From NCBI RefSeq assembly GCF_011764485.1, contig NZ_AP022848.1, positions 1,764,001 to 1,828,000 of the forward strand: a DNA stretch of 64,000 bases, read 5' to 3'. The stretch's first letter is position 1. Each line of letters opens with the position of its first letter. This DNA comes from Bosea sp. ANAM02 (GTDB taxonomy: Bacteria > Pseudomonadota > Alphaproteobacteria > Rhizobiales > Beijerinckiaceae). The position numbers were made by a program, and so were the translations under genes. The notes under the pieces were generated by a model, which did not search any database, was not told where the DNA came from, and saw nothing but the letters and a program-made list of their open reading frames with translations. Below are positions 26,323 through 35,866 of the stretch, piece after piece.

Positions 26323-28038
26323 ATGACCGCGACCGGCGCCACGCAGGGCAGAAATGTCTCGCGTCCGTGGCTTGCGCATTATCCGCCGGCCGTGCCGCCG
26401 GAGCTCGACGAGGCCAGGATCGGCACGCTGATCGATCTGATCGGCTCGGCCTGCTCGACCTACGCGAATCGCCCGGCTTTCGAAAGCTTCGGCAAGACGA
26501 TCACCTTTGCCGAGACCCTTCAGGCGGCGGAGGCCTTTGCCGGCTGGCTGCAGGCCAGGGGACTGAAGAAGGGCGATCGCGTCGCCCTGATGATGCCGAA
26601 CATCCTGGCCTATCCGGCGGCGATCTTCGGCGTGCTCATCGGCGGCTTCACCGTCGTCAACGTCAATCCGCTCTACACCGCGCGCGAGCTGACCCACCAG
26701 ATCAACGATTCCGGGGCGCGGGTTCTCGTCGTGATCGAGAATTTCGCCCATGTCGTGGAGGAGGCGAAGCCGAACCTGAAGCTCGATACCATCCTCGTCG
26801 CCACGGCCGGCGACCTGATGGGTTTCAAGGGCAAGATCGTCAATTTCGTCGCGCGCCGCATCAAGAAGGTGGTGAAGCCGTACGATCTGCCGGGTTCGGA
26901 GGCTTTTCAACAGGTGCTGCGGAGCGCTGCCCGGATGGCGCCGGTGACGGTCGCGCCGGAAGACGTCGCCTTCCTGCAATATACCGGTGGCACGACCGGC
27001 GTCGCCAAGGGCGCGACGCTGACGCATCGCAATGTCGCGGCCAATGTGCAGCAGGCCGGGTTCTGGCTGGAATGGGTGCTGGAGCCGCCGCTCGGTCGCA
27101 GCGACTACCAGCATGTGATGGTGACGGCGCTGCCGCTCTACCACATCTTCGCGCTGACCTGCTGCTGCATGTTCATGCTGCGCATCGGCGCCAAGGGCCT
27201 GCTGATCGCCAATCCGCGCGACATTCCGGGCTTCATCAAGACGCTGAAGGCGAGCCGCTTCACGCTCTTCTCGGGGGTCAACACGCTCTACAATGCGCTC
27301 GCCAACCATCCCGAGATCAGCCAAGTCGATTTCTCGGAGATGCGCTTCGCGGTGGCCGGCGGCATGGCGACGCAGGCCGCGGTCGCCAAGCAGTGGAAGG
27401 CCGTGACCGGGCGCCCGATCATCGAGGGCTACGGCCTGTCCGAGACCTCGCCGATCGCCACGATCAACCGGCCGGACCTGACCGAGTTCAGCGGCACGAT
27501 CGGCTATCCGATCCCCTCGACCGAGATCGCCATCCGCGACGCCGAGGGCAACGACATGCCGATGGGCGAGGCCGGCGAGATCTGCATCCGCGGGCCGCAG
27601 GTGATGGCGGGATACTGGAACCGCCCGGACGAGACCGCCAAGGCGATGACGGCCGACGGCTATTTCCGCAGCGGCGATGTCGGCGTGATGCTGCCGGACG
27701 GGCAGGTCAAGGTCGTCGACCGGATGAAGGACATGGTGCTGGTCTCCGGCTTCAACGTCTATCCGAACGAGGTCGAGGACGTGCTCGCCTCGCATGCGGG
27801 CGTGCTGGAATCGGCGGTGATCGGCCTGCCGGACGAGCATTCAGGCGAGGCGGTGACCGCCTTCGTCGTGCGCAAGGACCAGACGCTGACGGCGGATGCG
27901 CTGCGGGCCTACTGCAAGGAGAACCTGACCGGCTACAAGGTGCCCAAGCAGATCTTCTTCCGCGAGAGCCTGCCGAAGACCAATGTCGGCAAGGTGCTGC
28001 GCCGGGCGTTGCGCGAGGAGGTCGTCGCCAAGCGCTGA
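26323..28038 (+). CDS. fadD: Long-chain fatty-acid-CoA ligase
   Basis: 571 residues of the AMP-forming ligase family, activating fatty acids to acyl-CoA for beta-oxidation or lipid synthesis. The N-terminus RPWLAHYPPAVPPELDE is typical of alphaproteobacterial FadD. Core motifs: YTGGTTGVAKGATLTHRN (P-loop), GYGLSETSP, YFRSGDVGVMLPDGQVKVVD and the C-terminal KVLRRALREE with the catalytic lysine segment. The start follows a GGAGGGA site. Single gene. Confidence 0.93.
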   Translation: MTATGATQGRNVSRPWLAHYPPAVPPELDEARIGTLIDLIGSACSTYANRPAFESFGKTITFAETLQAAEAFAGWLQARGLKKGDRVALMMPNILAYPAAIFGVLIGGFTVVNVNPLYTARELTHQINDSGARVLVVIENFAHVVEEAKPNLKLDTILVATAGDLMGFKGKIVNFVARRIKKVVKPYDLPGSEAFQQVLRSAARMAPVTVAPEDVAFLQYTGGTTGVAKGATLTHRNVAANVQQAGFWLEWVLEPPLGRSDYQHVMVTALPLYHIFALTCCCMFMLRIGAKGLLIANPRDIPGFIKTLKASRFTLFSGVNTLYNALANHPEISQVDFSEMRFAVAGGMATQAAVAKQWKAVTGRPIIEGYGLSETSPIATINRPDLTEFSGTIGYPIPSTEIAIRDAEGNDMPMGEAGEICIRGPQVMAGYWNRPDETAKAMTADGYFRSGDVGVMLPDGQVKVVDRMKDMVLVSGFNVYPNEVEDVLASHAGVLESAVIGLPDEHSGEAVTAFVVRKDQTLTADALRAYCKENLTGYKVPKQIFFRESLPKTNVGKVLRRALREEVVAKR

Positions 28039-28137
28039 CGTTCGGCAATGGTCGACAGGCGGGCGGGCACCGTGTCATCTCTTGTCGGCTTTCGCGGAGG
28101 CGGCTGACCGCCTTGCGCTGCCGGAGATCATCGCCGC

Positions 28138-29247
28138 TTGCCTCACCGTCTCGTCGAATTGCCGCTGCTGCGCCGCCTGAAGCCCGGCCTCCATGTCTAC
28201 GAGGAGGAGGCGCTGAACGCCGAGCCGTCGCTCGCGCTGCTCGACACGCCGATCACGCCGGTCGATTCCTTCTTCATCCGCAATAACGGCCATCTGCCGG
28301 AGATCGACGACGCGAGCGATTGGACGCTGACCATCGACGGCGAGGTCGAGCGCCCGGCCGTCTGGACCGTCGAAGGCCTGCGCCAGCGCTTCGAGACGGT
28401 CACGGTCACCGCGGTGCTGGAATGCGCCGGCAATGGTCGCTCGCGCTTCTCGCCGGCGACGGACGGGCTGCAATGGCGGCTCGGCGCCGTCGGCTGCGCG
28501 CGCTGGACCGGGGTCAGGCTGGCCGATGTGCTGGAGCATGCCGGCCCCAGGCCGGGCGCGGTCTATACCGCCCATCACGCGCCGGACCGCCAGATCGGCA
28601 AGCCGGAGAAGGCGGCCCTGTCGCGAGGCCTGCCGATGGCCAAGGCGGCGGCTCCGGAAACACTGATCGCTTTCGCCATGAACGGCGAGCCCTTGCCGCG
28701 CCTGCATGGCGGGCCGTTGCGGATCGTCGCGCCGGGCTATCCCGGCTCGGCCTGGCAGAAATGGCTCGACCGGATCACAGTGCGGGATGTCGAGCACGAC
28801 GGCGAGAAGATGCGCGGCACCGACTACCGCCTGCCGATTCGCCCCGTTCGTCCCGGCGAGCCGCTCGATCCCGCGAATTTCGCCGTCATCACCGACATGC
28901 CGGTCAAGTCGCTCATCACCGCGCCGCTTGATGGCTTCGTGGCGAAGCCGGGTGAGCGGTTGAAGGTTGCGGGCTTCGCCTGGAGTGGCGCCATACCCCT
29001 GGAATCGGTCGCAATCTCCAGCGATGGCGGCGAAAGCTGGAGCGAGGTCGCCTTGCAGGACGGCGAGGGGCGTTTCGGCTGGCGGCGTTTCGAGGCGGAG
29101 ATCCTCACCGGGCAACCTGGCCCCTTCGTCGTCATGGCGCGGGCGCGGGACGCAGAGGGGGGTGCCCAGCCGCTGGAACCGGTCTGGAACCCACGGGGAT
29201 ATTGCAACAATCAGGTCCAGCAGGTGCGCGGCTCGGTGGTGGCGTGA
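28138..29247 (+). CDS. Sulfite oxidase-like molybdopterin enzyme
   Basis: 369 residues: an oxidoreductase molybdopterin-binding domain (to about 245) and a C-terminal Mo-co dimerisation domain. The molybdenum-ligand cysteine is Cys96 in LECAGNGRSRF; HGGPLRIVAPGYPGSAWQKWL and VAISSDGGESWSEV are also typical. There is no signal peptide and no heme domain, so it resembles plant-type sulfite oxidase and bacterial cytosolic relatives. The only usable start is TTG at 28138, with an in-frame stop 33 bases before it; the ribosome site is weak. Confidence 0.85.
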   Translation: MPHRLVELPLLRRLKPGLHVYEEEALNAEPSLALLDTPITPVDSFFIRNNGHLPEIDDASDWTLTIDGEVERPAVWTVEGLRQRFETVTVTAVLECAGNGRSRFSPATDGLQWRLGAVGCARWTGVRLADVLEHAGPRPGAVYTAHHAPDRQIGKPEKAALSRGLPMAKAAAPETLIAFAMNGEPLPRLHGGPLRIVAPGYPGSAWQKWLDRITVRDVEHDGEKMRGTDYRLPIRPVRPGEPLDPANFAVITDMPVKSLITAPLDGFVAKPGERLKVAGFAWSGAIPLESVAISSDGGESWSEVALQDGEGRFGWRRFEAEILTGQPGPFVVMARARDAEGGAQPLEPVWNPRGYCNNQVQQVRGSVVA

Positions 29248-29393
29248 GGCTTTGAACCTTTTGCCGGGCTGCCGCGTCTAAGGAATGGGTCTGCCATTCC
29301 GGGCATGGCTCTGCCGCCTCGGTCACTCCTCCTCCCATCGGCGACCGAGGCGGCTATTCTCTCCCGATCCACGGTCTTTGGTCGCACAAGCTC

Positions 29394-29490
29394 GTCATGC
29401 TCGGGCTTGACCCGAGCATCTCTGGCCGGAAGAGGCGCCTTATTCTGCCAGAGATTCTCGGGTCGCCGCATCGCTTCGCCCGAGAATGAC
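29394..29490 (+). repeat. Intergenic palindromic repeat, family C copy 1
   Basis: Begins GTCATGCTCGGGCTTGACCC and ends CCCGAGAATGAC, with inner AGATTCTCGGG / CCCGAGCATCT arms around GAGGCGCCTT. It lies in the 250-base gap between the molybdoenzyme and mtaB, which is otherwise empty. Other copies: 41236-41331, 46057-46141, 50170-50249. Confidence 0.82.
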
Positions 29491-29498
29491 GCGCCGGG

Positions 29499-30770
29499 TC
29501 ACGCCGCGAGAAGCGCCTTGCCGTCGGCGGCGTGGCCGGTGACCGGCACGATCTCGCCCGGCGCGACATCGCGGGCGAAGCGAACCAGCGTGAAATCCTC
29601 GGCTCGGCCGGTATTGCCGCGTTCGGTCAGGACGCTGAGCGGGCGGCCGATGCGTTCGGCAAGGTGGCGTGCGTGAGCGGCAGCCGCCGCGGCGCGCAGC
29701 CGCGCAGCGCGCTCCGAGACGATCTCTCCCGAAATCTGCGGCATCCGGGCGGCCGGCGTGCCGGGGCGGGCCGAGTAGGGGAAGACATGGACGAAGCTCA
29801 GGCCGCAGGCTTCGACGAGATCGAGTGAGCGCGCGAACATCGTCTCGTCCTCGGTCGGGAAGCCGGCGATGAGATCGGCACCAAAGACGATATCGGGACG
29901 CAAGGCTCGGATTTCCGCGCAGAAGCGGATGGCGTCGTCGCGGCTGTGGCGGCGCTTCATGCGCTTGAGGATGAGATCGTCGCCTGCCTGCAATGAGAGA
30001 TGCAGATGCGGCATCAGGCGCGTCTCGGTCGCGAGCAGGTCGCGCAGTGTGTCGTCGACCTCGACGGCGTCGATCGAGGAGAGGCGCAGGCGCGGCAGTT
30101 CCGGCAGGGTGCGCAGGATCGCCCCGGCGAGCACGCCCAATGATGGTTCATCGGCCAGGTCGCGGCCATAGCTGGTGAGGTCGACGCCGGTCAGCACGAT
30201 CTCGCGGGCGCCGGCTTCCAACAGGGTGCGGCATTGCGCGACGACATCGGCGATGGCGAGCGAGCGCGAATTGCCGCGCCCGAACGGGATGACGCAGAAG
30301 GTGCAGCGGTGGTCGCAGCCGTTCTGGACCTGCACGAAGCCGCGCGTATGGCCGGCGAAGCGGCCGGTGACCGGTGCGCGCATGGCGGTGCGGGCCATGA
30401 TGTCGCCGACGTCGAGCTTGTCGGTGGCTGTCGTGTCGGGATGGCCGAGGCTGTTGGAGCGGGCGAGCGCCGCCCAGTTCTCGGGCCACAGCTTCTCGTC
30501 ATTGCCGAGGACGCGGTCCACCTCCGGCATGTCGGCGAAGCGCGCGGGTTCGATCTGCGCGGCGCAGCCGGTGACGATGACGGGCCTGTCCGGCTGCTCG
30601 CGCTTCAGGCGGCGCACGGCCTGCCGCGCCTGCCGGGTCGCCTCGGCCGTCACGGCGCAGGAATTGACGATGGCCGCATCCTTCAGTCCGGCTGCTTCCG
30701 CCTGGAGCCGCAGCGCCTCGCTCTCGACGATGTTGAGGCGGCAGCCGAAGGTGACGACGTCCAGCGTCAT
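29499..30770 (-). CDS. mtaB: tRNA t6A37 methylthiotransferase MtaB
   Basis: 423 residues. Adds methylthio to t6A at position 37 of ANN-decoding tRNAs, giving ms2t6A. The N-terminal UPF0004 domain has three cluster cysteines (TFGCRLN, NSCAVT, TGCAAQ), and the radical-SAM domain has CDHRCTFC. A short TRAM-like C-terminal part follows. Its ATG lies 12 bases after the dapF stop, so the two form an operon, an arrangement common in Rhizobiales. Confidence 0.95.
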   Translation of the reverse strand: MTLDVVTFGCRLNIVESEALRLQAEAAGLKDAAIVNSCAVTAEATRQARQAVRRLKREQPDRPVIVTGCAAQIEPARFADMPEVDRVLGNDEKLWPENWAALARSNSLGHPDTTATDKLDVGDIMARTAMRAPVTGRFAGHTRGFVQVQNGCDHRCTFCVIPFGRGNSRSLAIADVVAQCRTLLEAGAREIVLTGVDLTSYGRDLADEPSLGVLAGAILRTLPELPRLRLSSIDAVEVDDTLRDLLATETRLMPHLHLSLQAGDDLILKRMKRRHSRDDAIRFCAEIRALRPDIVFGADLIAGFPTEDETMFARSLDLVEACGLSFVHVFPYSARPGTPAARMPQISGEIVSERAARLRAAAAAAHARHLAERIGRPLSVLTERGNTGRAEDFTLVRFARDVAPGEIVPVTGHAADGKALLAA

Positions 30771-30782
30771 AAGGTTCGGCCC

Positions 30783-31667
30783 TCAGGCCGCGCTCGAAAA
30801 CAGCGACGGGTCGAGCGTGCCGTCCCATTCGAATTCGACCGGGCCGGTCATCAGGACGTGGCCGTCGCGCTCGCGCCATTCGATGGCGAGTTCGCCGCCG
30901 GGGAGGCTGACGGTTGCCTTGCGGGCGGTGAGCTCACGGCGCACGCCCGCGACCAGCGCCGCGCAGGCGCCGGAGCCGCAGGCCTGAGTGATGCCGGCGC
31001 CGCGCTCCCAGACGCGCAGCACGATATGGTCGGGCGCCTTCACCGCTGCGAGCTCGATATTGGCGCGGTCCGGGAAGATCGGGTGGTTTTCGAGCAGCGG
31101 GCCGATCTGCTCGAGATTGTAGGCATAGGGGTCATCGACGAAGAAGACCGCGTGCGGATTGCCCATGTTGACGGCGCAGGGCGTGTGCAGGATCGGATCA
31201 TCGATCGGCCCGATCTGCAGTTCGAAGCGGCTGGTGTCCTCGAAGGGCTCGGCCAGCGGGATCTGGTCCCAGGCGAGGCGCGGCGCGCCCATGTCGATGG
31301 TGAACAGCGTCTCGCCCTCGCGCACCGCCGGCAGCAGACCGGCCCTGGTCTGGAGCGCGAGACGGGTCTTGGCGGCATCGCCCATCTGCGGATCGGCGAT
31401 CATCGCCCAGGCGACGCAGCGCGTGCCGTTGCCGCAGGCGCCGGATTCCGAGCCGTCGGTGTTGTAGATGCGGACGAAGGCGTCGGTGCCGGGCGTGACG
31501 GCTTCGTGCAGGACCATGAGCTGGTCGAAGCGGGCGCGGGGCTCGGAGGCGATGGCGCGGGCTTCCGCTTCGCTGACGAGATGCTTGCTGCCGCGCAGGT
31601 CCAGCACCGTGATCTGGTTGCCGAGCCCGTTCATTTTCAGGAACCGGCGATTGGCCAGAGCGTTCAT
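30783..31667 (-). CDS. dapF: Diaminopimelate epimerase
   Basis: 294 residues. Converts LL- to meso-diaminopimelate for lysine and peptidoglycan. Both catalytic cysteines are in their motifs: [11 protein letters not shown] and [31 protein letters not shown] is the family's N-terminus. I start it at 31667 ([11 protein letters not shown]); an upstream in-frame ATG at 31724 would add 19 residues with no family support. First gene of dapF-mtaB. Confidence 0.95.
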   Translation of the reverse strand: MNALANRRFLKMNGLGNQITVLDLRGSKHLVSEAEARAIASEPRARFDQLMVLHEAVTPGTDAFVRIYNTDGSESGACGNGTRCVAWAMIADPQMGDAAKTRLALQTRAGLLPAVREGETLFTIDMGAPRLAWDQIPLAEPFEDTSRFELQIGPIDDPILHTPCAVNMGNPHAVFFVDDPYAYNLEQIGPLLENHPIFPDRANIELAAVKAPDHIVLRVWERGAGITQACGSGACAALVAGVRRELTARKATVSLPGGELAIEWRERDGHVLMTGPVEFEWDGTLDPSLFSSAA

Positions 31668-31808
31668 TTGGTCACACGTCCCATGAATAAGGGGTCTATG
31701 GCCGAGGCGACGTGAAAAAGCCACCCTCGTCCCCGTTCCTGAGACAAGGTGGACATTCTATGTTGCGCCGCAAGGGCGCGAATCGCGTGAAACTCGAAGG
31801 CCGTCACG

Positions 31809-32672
31809 ATGCGGTATTCCCGGATTTGTGTTCTGACGCTTGCCGGGCTGGCAGGCCTGCCGAACGGAATGGCCTTCGGGCAGGCGCGCGTGGCGCCGCC
31901 GACAGCGGTCGAAGCCGCGCCGCTCGCGCCGCCGCCCGGTGCCGCTCCCGTGCAGACACCGCCCGCGCCCGTGCCGGATGCCCAGCCGGGTCCGCAGCCG
32001 GTCCAGCCGGCTCCACCCCCGCCGAACCCGGTAGTGCCCCAGCCGGTGCAGCCCGCACCGAGGCTGCCGGGGCCGGCCGAGCCTCAGCCGGTGCAACCGC
32101 CGCCGACCTTGCCGCCACCGGCTCAGCCGGCTCCCCCGCCGGTGCAGCAACAGACCGGCGTTGCGGACCCCAACGCGACGCTCGCCGGCAAGCGCGGCGA
32201 TCCCAGCGATATCGACGAGGTCGCGCTGGTTGCGAAACCGGTGCTGTTACTGTCGGGACAGGCCAGCTGGGACCAGGGGTTCCAGAAGCTCTCCGAAAGC
32301 TTCAATCTGCTGCGTACGGAAGCGCAGAAGGCGGGTCTGTCCGTCGCGGGGCGGCCGCTGTCGCTCTTCGTCGAGACGACCGATGACGGGTTCAAATTCG
32401 ATGCGATGCTGCCGGTGGTCGCGCCGGCCGGCGGGCAGGTTCCTGCATTTGGCGGGGGGGTGAAGCTCGGCGCCTCGCCGGCGGGGAAGGCGCTGCGTTT
32501 CCTGCATGTCGCGCCCTATGACGACATCGATTCCACCTACGAGACGATCACGGCCTATCTGGAGGCAAAGAGCATCACGGTGAAGGACGCCTTCCTCGAG
32601 GAATATGTCAGCGACCTCAAGGACCCCGGCGATCCCAACCTCGAGATCAACGTCTACGTTCAGCCGAAGTAG
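31809..32672 (+). CDS. Exported protein: Pro-rich linker plus GyrI-like ligand-binding domain
   Basis: 287 residues. A signal peptide (MRYSRICVLTLAGLAGLPN...FGQA) is followed by about 90 residues of proline-rich repeats in which QPVQPAP-type units recur. From about residue 130 there is a GyrI-like/AraC effector-binding fold: KPVLLLSGQASWDQGFQKL, then YETITAYLEAKSITVKDAF and a C-terminal NLEINVYVQPK. The linker suggests that a periplasmic sensor or carrier domain is held away from an anchor or wall. Ligand unknown. Divergent from dapF. Confidence 0.8.
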   Translation: MRYSRICVLTLAGLAGLPNGMAFGQARVAPPTAVEAAPLAPPPGAAPVQTPPAPVPDAQPGPQPVQPAPPPPNPVVPQPVQPAPRLPGPAEPQPVQPPPTLPPPAQPAPPPVQQQTGVADPNATLAGKRGDPSDIDEVALVAKPVLLLSGQASWDQGFQKLSESFNLLRTEAQKAGLSVAGRPLSLFVETTDDGFKFDAMLPVVAPAGGQVPAFGGGVKLGASPAGKALRFLHVAPYDDIDSTYETITAYLEAKSITVKDAFLEEYVSDLKDPGDPNLEINVYVQPK

Positions 32673-32680
32673 CTCTCGCT

Positions 32681-32811
32681 GTCGTTCCGGGGCGATCCGT
32701 AGGATCGAACCCGGAACCCACGACCGGGCGAGACTTTACCCGGTTTGATGTCTTGAGGTCGCACCCAGTCGTCGGTTCCGGGTTCGGCGCGATACGCCGC
32801 CCCGGAATGAC
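32681..32811 (+). repeat. Intergenic palindromic repeat, family B copy 3
   Basis: GTCGTTCCGGGGCG...CGCCCCGGAATGAC ends and inner GAACCCGGAACC / GGTTCCGGGTTC arms. It fills the gap between the convergent GyrI-like and MBL-fold genes, starting 8 bases after one stop codon and ending 8 bases before the other. Confidence 0.82.
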
Positions 32812-32819
32812 AAGGAGCG

Positions 32820-33878
32820 TTACGCACTCCAGCTCAGACCCGGACGCATCGGCCTGAAGCGTTCCTCCGGCAGCCCTGCTTCGGCAAGCGCGACCTTCAA
32901 TGCCTCGGGCGGGCGCTCGACGCCTTCATCGGTCAACTGGAACGTGCCCCAGTGATGGCCGATCGCCTGGCTCGCGCCCAGTGCCAGCATGACCTTCACG
33001 GCCTCGTCCGGGTTCATGTGATTATCCGACATGAACCAGCGCGGCTCATAGGCGCCGATCGGCAGCACGGCCAGATCGAACGGCCCATGCCTGCCGCCGA
33101 GTTCCGCGTAGAGCGAGCCGTCATGATAGCCGGTATCGCCGATATGGAAGATCTTGGTCGTCGGCGCTTCGAGGATATAGGAGCACCACAGCGCCATGCG
33201 CCGGTCGAAAGCGCCGCGCGCCGACCAGTGATAGCTGGGTACCAGCGTCACCGCGACGGTATCCGACAGTGCGAGACGGTCGTTCCAGTCATGCGCCTCG
33301 GCGCGGGCATCGGGGATGCGGGCGCGGACGATCGCGTCGTTGCCGAGCGGCATGATCATGCGCGGCTGGTCTCTGGCATGCAGCAGCGCCAGCGTCTCGA
33401 TGTCGAGATGGTCGTAATGGTTATGCGTGATGAGCACCGCATCGATCTTCGGCAGGTCGGCGAAGGCGACGCCGGGCGCATTCACGCGCTTCGGGCCGAT
33501 GAAGGAGAAGGGGCTGGCACGCAGCGAATAGACGGGGTCGATCAGCAGGTTCAGGCCCGCGACCTGATAGAGGAAGGAGGCGTGGCCGAGATGGACGATC
33601 CGGATGCCGTCGACGCGGGTCGGCGGCTTGTCCTGCGGCGGAGCCTGATAGGCGAGGGGAAAAGCCTCGCGCTCGCGCTTGCCGGTCTGCCAGCGCAGCA
33701 CGTCGGCGAGGCCCTTGGTCACCGGGCGGCCGTCGCTGAAGACGAGCCCGTTGAAATGGTCGCTGACGGGGCCCTGATAATAGGGATTGCGCGAGCGGGA
33801 GATCGTGGCCCAGGCGGCGCCGGTCGAAGCCAGCAATGCGCCGAGGCCGACGAAGGAGAGAAGTTTGCGGCGGGTCAT
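32820..33878 (-). CDS. MBL-fold metallohydrolase (NAPE-PLD/UlaG-like)
   Basis: 352 residues. The N-terminus MTRRKLLSFVGLGALLAST has paired arginines and a hydrophobic stretch, pointing to export or anchoring. The metal site is HNHYDHLD, with further histidines at HLGHASFLY, PSYHWSARG and GDTGYHDGSLY. The pattern RIVHLGHASFL...GPKRVNAPG is that of the NAPE-hydrolysing phospholipase D-like branch of the lactamase fold. Substrate unknown. Confidence 0.88.
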   Translation of the reverse strand: MTRRKLLSFVGLGALLASTGAAWATISRSRNPYYQGPVSDHFNGLVFSDGRPVTKGLADVLRWQTGKREREAFPLAYQAPPQDKPPTRVDGIRIVHLGHASFLYQVAGLNLLIDPVYSLRASPFSFIGPKRVNAPGVAFADLPKIDAVLITHNHYDHLDIETLALLHARDQPRMIMPLGNDAIVRARIPDARAEAHDWNDRLALSDTVAVTLVPSYHWSARGAFDRRMALWCSYILEAPTTKIFHIGDTGYHDGSLYAELGGRHGPFDLAVLPIGAYEPRWFMSDNHMNPDEAVKVMLALGASQAIGHHWGTFQLTDEGVERPPEALKVALAEAGLPEERFRPMRPGLSWSA

Positions 33879-33911
33879 GGTGCAAAAGAGGTAGGCCTCC
33901 GCAACCTTCCG

Positions 33912-34520
33912 TCAAGGCTCCGGCGATCTGATCGCCAAGGCGTGAAGCCAGCGCGTCGGCTGGCGGTCATAGCCGGAGCCGGTGTCCTCATCGATCGTCA
34001 GGGACTGCCAGCGAGCCCCGTCGCCGAAGGCAGCGCGTAGTTCGGCTGATGAGAGATAGTTGAAATAACGGCCGAGGCCGTCGCGCCCCTCGGCCTCGCC
34101 GGCCTTGAAGCTGGCATAGAGGACGCCCCCCGGCCGCAGGGCGCGGTGAATCCGGTCGATGATGCCGGGCAGGGCCGGGCGCGGCGCATGCAACAGACAG
34201 GCATGCGCCCAGACGCCGTCATAGGCCGCCACCTCCGCCAGGTCCTCGAAGAGCAGGACGCCGACCGGGCGGCCGAGGCGCTGTTCGGCCTGCGCCGCCA
34301 GCTCTGGGGAGCCGTCCGTCGGCACGATATCGAAGCCGCGCCGCAGCATCTCCTCGCTATCCTGCCCGCCGCCGCAGCCGAGTTCGAGAATCCGCGCTCC
34401 GGGTTTGAGTCCGGCGACGAAGGGATCGATGCGGCTATGCTCGGCCAGCCGGTCGCGGCCGGCATAGGCGCTGGCTTCCTCGGCATAGAAGCCGAGCGTT
34501 CGGTCGTCCTTGCCTGACAT
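33912..34520 (-). CDS. Class I SAM-dependent methyltransferase
   Basis: 202 residues. SAM-binding motif ILELGCGGGQDSEEML at about 45-60, then an acidic IVPTDGSPELAAQA and post-motif HACLLHAPRPALPGIIDRIHRALRPGG, as in methyltransferase domain 11/25 proteins. The ATG at 34520 is 8 bases after the LysE-type gene's stop, so the two are co-transcribed. Substrate unknown (tellurite-resistance TehB-like members look similar). Confidence 0.88.
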   Translation of the reverse strand: MSGKDDRTLGFYAEEASAYAGRDRLAEHSRIDPFVAGLKPGARILELGCGGGQDSEEMLRRGFDIVPTDGSPELAAQAEQRLGRPVGVLLFEDLAEVAAYDGVWAHACLLHAPRPALPGIIDRIHRALRPGGVLYASFKAGEAEGRDGLGRYFNYLSSAELRAAFGDGARWQSLTIDEDTGSGYDRQPTRWLHALAIRSPEP

Positions 34521-34528
34521 GATCGGCG

Positions 34529-35155
34529 TCAGTTGCTGCCGGAGCGGATCGCGACGGTCGCGACGCCGGCGCCGACCAGGAGCGTGCCGCCGGCCTTGTT
34601 GAACAGCCCGATCGCGCGGGGATTGCCGACCACGGCTCGTGCCCGCGAGGCGATCAGCGCGTAGCCCATGGCATTGGCGAAGGCGAGCGTGATGAAGGTC
34701 GCCTCGAAGATCAGCATCTGCGCCCAGAAATCGCCCTTGGTGTCGAGGAACTGGGGCAGGAAGGCAACGAAGAAGGTGATGCTCTTCGGGTTCAGCGCCG
34801 TGACCAGCCAGGCATGGCCGAGCATCTTCCAGGCGGGAGCGGTGTCCTCGCGCGGCTTGGCATCGAGCGTGCCGCCGGCGCGGAAGAGCCTGATGCCGAG
34901 CCAGACCAGATAAGCCGCGCCGATCCATTTCAGCGTGGTGAAGACGAGGGCCGAGGTGGCGAGCAGGGCGCCGACGCCGAGCATGGAGAGCGTCATCGCG
35001 GTGAAATCGCCGAGCGCGACGCCAACCGCGATCGGGAAGGCCGTGCGCCAGCCCTGGCCGAGCGCATAGGAGATCACGAGCAGGATCGTCGGTCCGGGGA
35101 TGACCAGGAGGACGGCGGTGGCGGCGGTGAAGGCGATCCAGGCTTCGAAGGTCAT
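34529..35155 (-). CDS. LysE-family amino-acid exporter
   Basis: 208 residues, six hydrophobic segments. N-terminus MTFEAWIAFTAATAVLLVIPGP matches LysE/RhtB exporters, as does GAAYLVWLGIRLFR. Start at 35155 gives the family's normal N-terminus; an in-frame ATG at 35191 adds 12 residues. Likely exports an amino acid or derivative. Confidence 0.9.
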   Translation of the reverse strand: MTFEAWIAFTAATAVLLVIPGPTILLVISYALGQGWRTAFPIAVGVALGDFTAMTLSMLGVGALLATSALVFTTLKWIGAAYLVWLGIRLFRAGGTLDAKPREDTAPAWKMLGHAWLVTALNPKSITFFVAFLPQFLDTKGDFWAQMLIFEATFITLAFANAMGYALIASRARAVVGNPRAIGLFNKAGGTLLVGAGVATVAIRSGSN

Positions 35156-35215
35156 GATGGTGATGGCTCCGCTAAAGACCAGAGCCATCACCAGAAGCGG
35201 GTGCTTGTAAAGGGC

Positions 35216-35797
35216 CTATCGCGTCGGTTGCGGATTGTTGCCGAACCACATGACCGGCCCGGCGCCCTGGGAGGCGATCTCGCGGCGCATCTCCGGCTCC
35301 GCGGCGACGACCAGCGTCCACCAGACGCGATAGCTGGTGCGCGGGTCCTTCGACAGCGCGATGCCGTAGCGGGTGGCTTCCTTCATGCGCAGGTTCGCGG
35401 CATGGCCCGGCGACCTGCGCCAGCCCTCAAAGGCTTCCTCGACCGAGAAATAGCCGCCGCCGAGATTCTCCGCGGCGCGGGCACTGTCCACCCCGGCTGC
35501 CTGGATGCGGGTGGCGAAGCTGCCGCCGGCATCGTGCGAGAGCGCGTTGGCCTTGACCATCGCATCGCTCTGGCGCTGTGCCATCGCCATCAAGCGCGGG
35601 TCGGGCCGGACGGGGCCGAGGCCCTGGCCGGCGCGATAGACATTGAGGATGCGCCCGGCCTGGGCGGGATCGAGCGAGACGGCCGCGACCTTCTCGACCA
35701 TGCGCGGATCGAGCGGGCCCTCGCGACGCGGATCGCCGGCGCAGGCGGCCAGCAGGACGGAGAGGGCCAGCAGGATCGAGGCGGGTTTCAGTGTCAT
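35216..35797 (-). CDS. CAP-domain lipoprotein
   Basis: 193 residues. The signal peptide ends in a lipobox (LLAACAG, Cys about residue 19), so it is a lipoprotein. The rest is a CAP/SCP-like domain: LNVYRAGQGLGPVRPDPRLMAMAQRQSDAM, HDAGGSFATRI, AENLGGGYFSVEEAFEGWRRSPGHAANL, the usual His and Glu cavity residues. Bacterial CAP proteins are of mixed or unknown function. Probably monocistronic. Confidence 0.85.
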   Translation of the reverse strand: MTLKPASILLALSVLLAACAGDPRREGPLDPRMVEKVAAVSLDPAQAGRILNVYRAGQGLGPVRPDPRLMAMAQRQSDAMVKANALSHDAGGSFATRIQAAGVDSARAAENLGGGYFSVEEAFEGWRRSPGHAANLRMKEATRYGIALSKDPRTSYRVWWTLVVAAEPEMRREIASQGAGPVMWFGNNPQPTR

Positions 35798-35866
35798 GGA
35801 CCGGCATGTCTTGCGAATCGGGCGCGCAGCGATGCCGCCCGATCAGGGCCTTTCTGGGGCCGCAGC

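Noticed and set aside
23869..27840. Long antisense frames opposite the EF-G-like and fadD genes
   Set aside because: Both sense genes have full motif sets; the antisense products are low-complexity Arg/His/Asp-rich.
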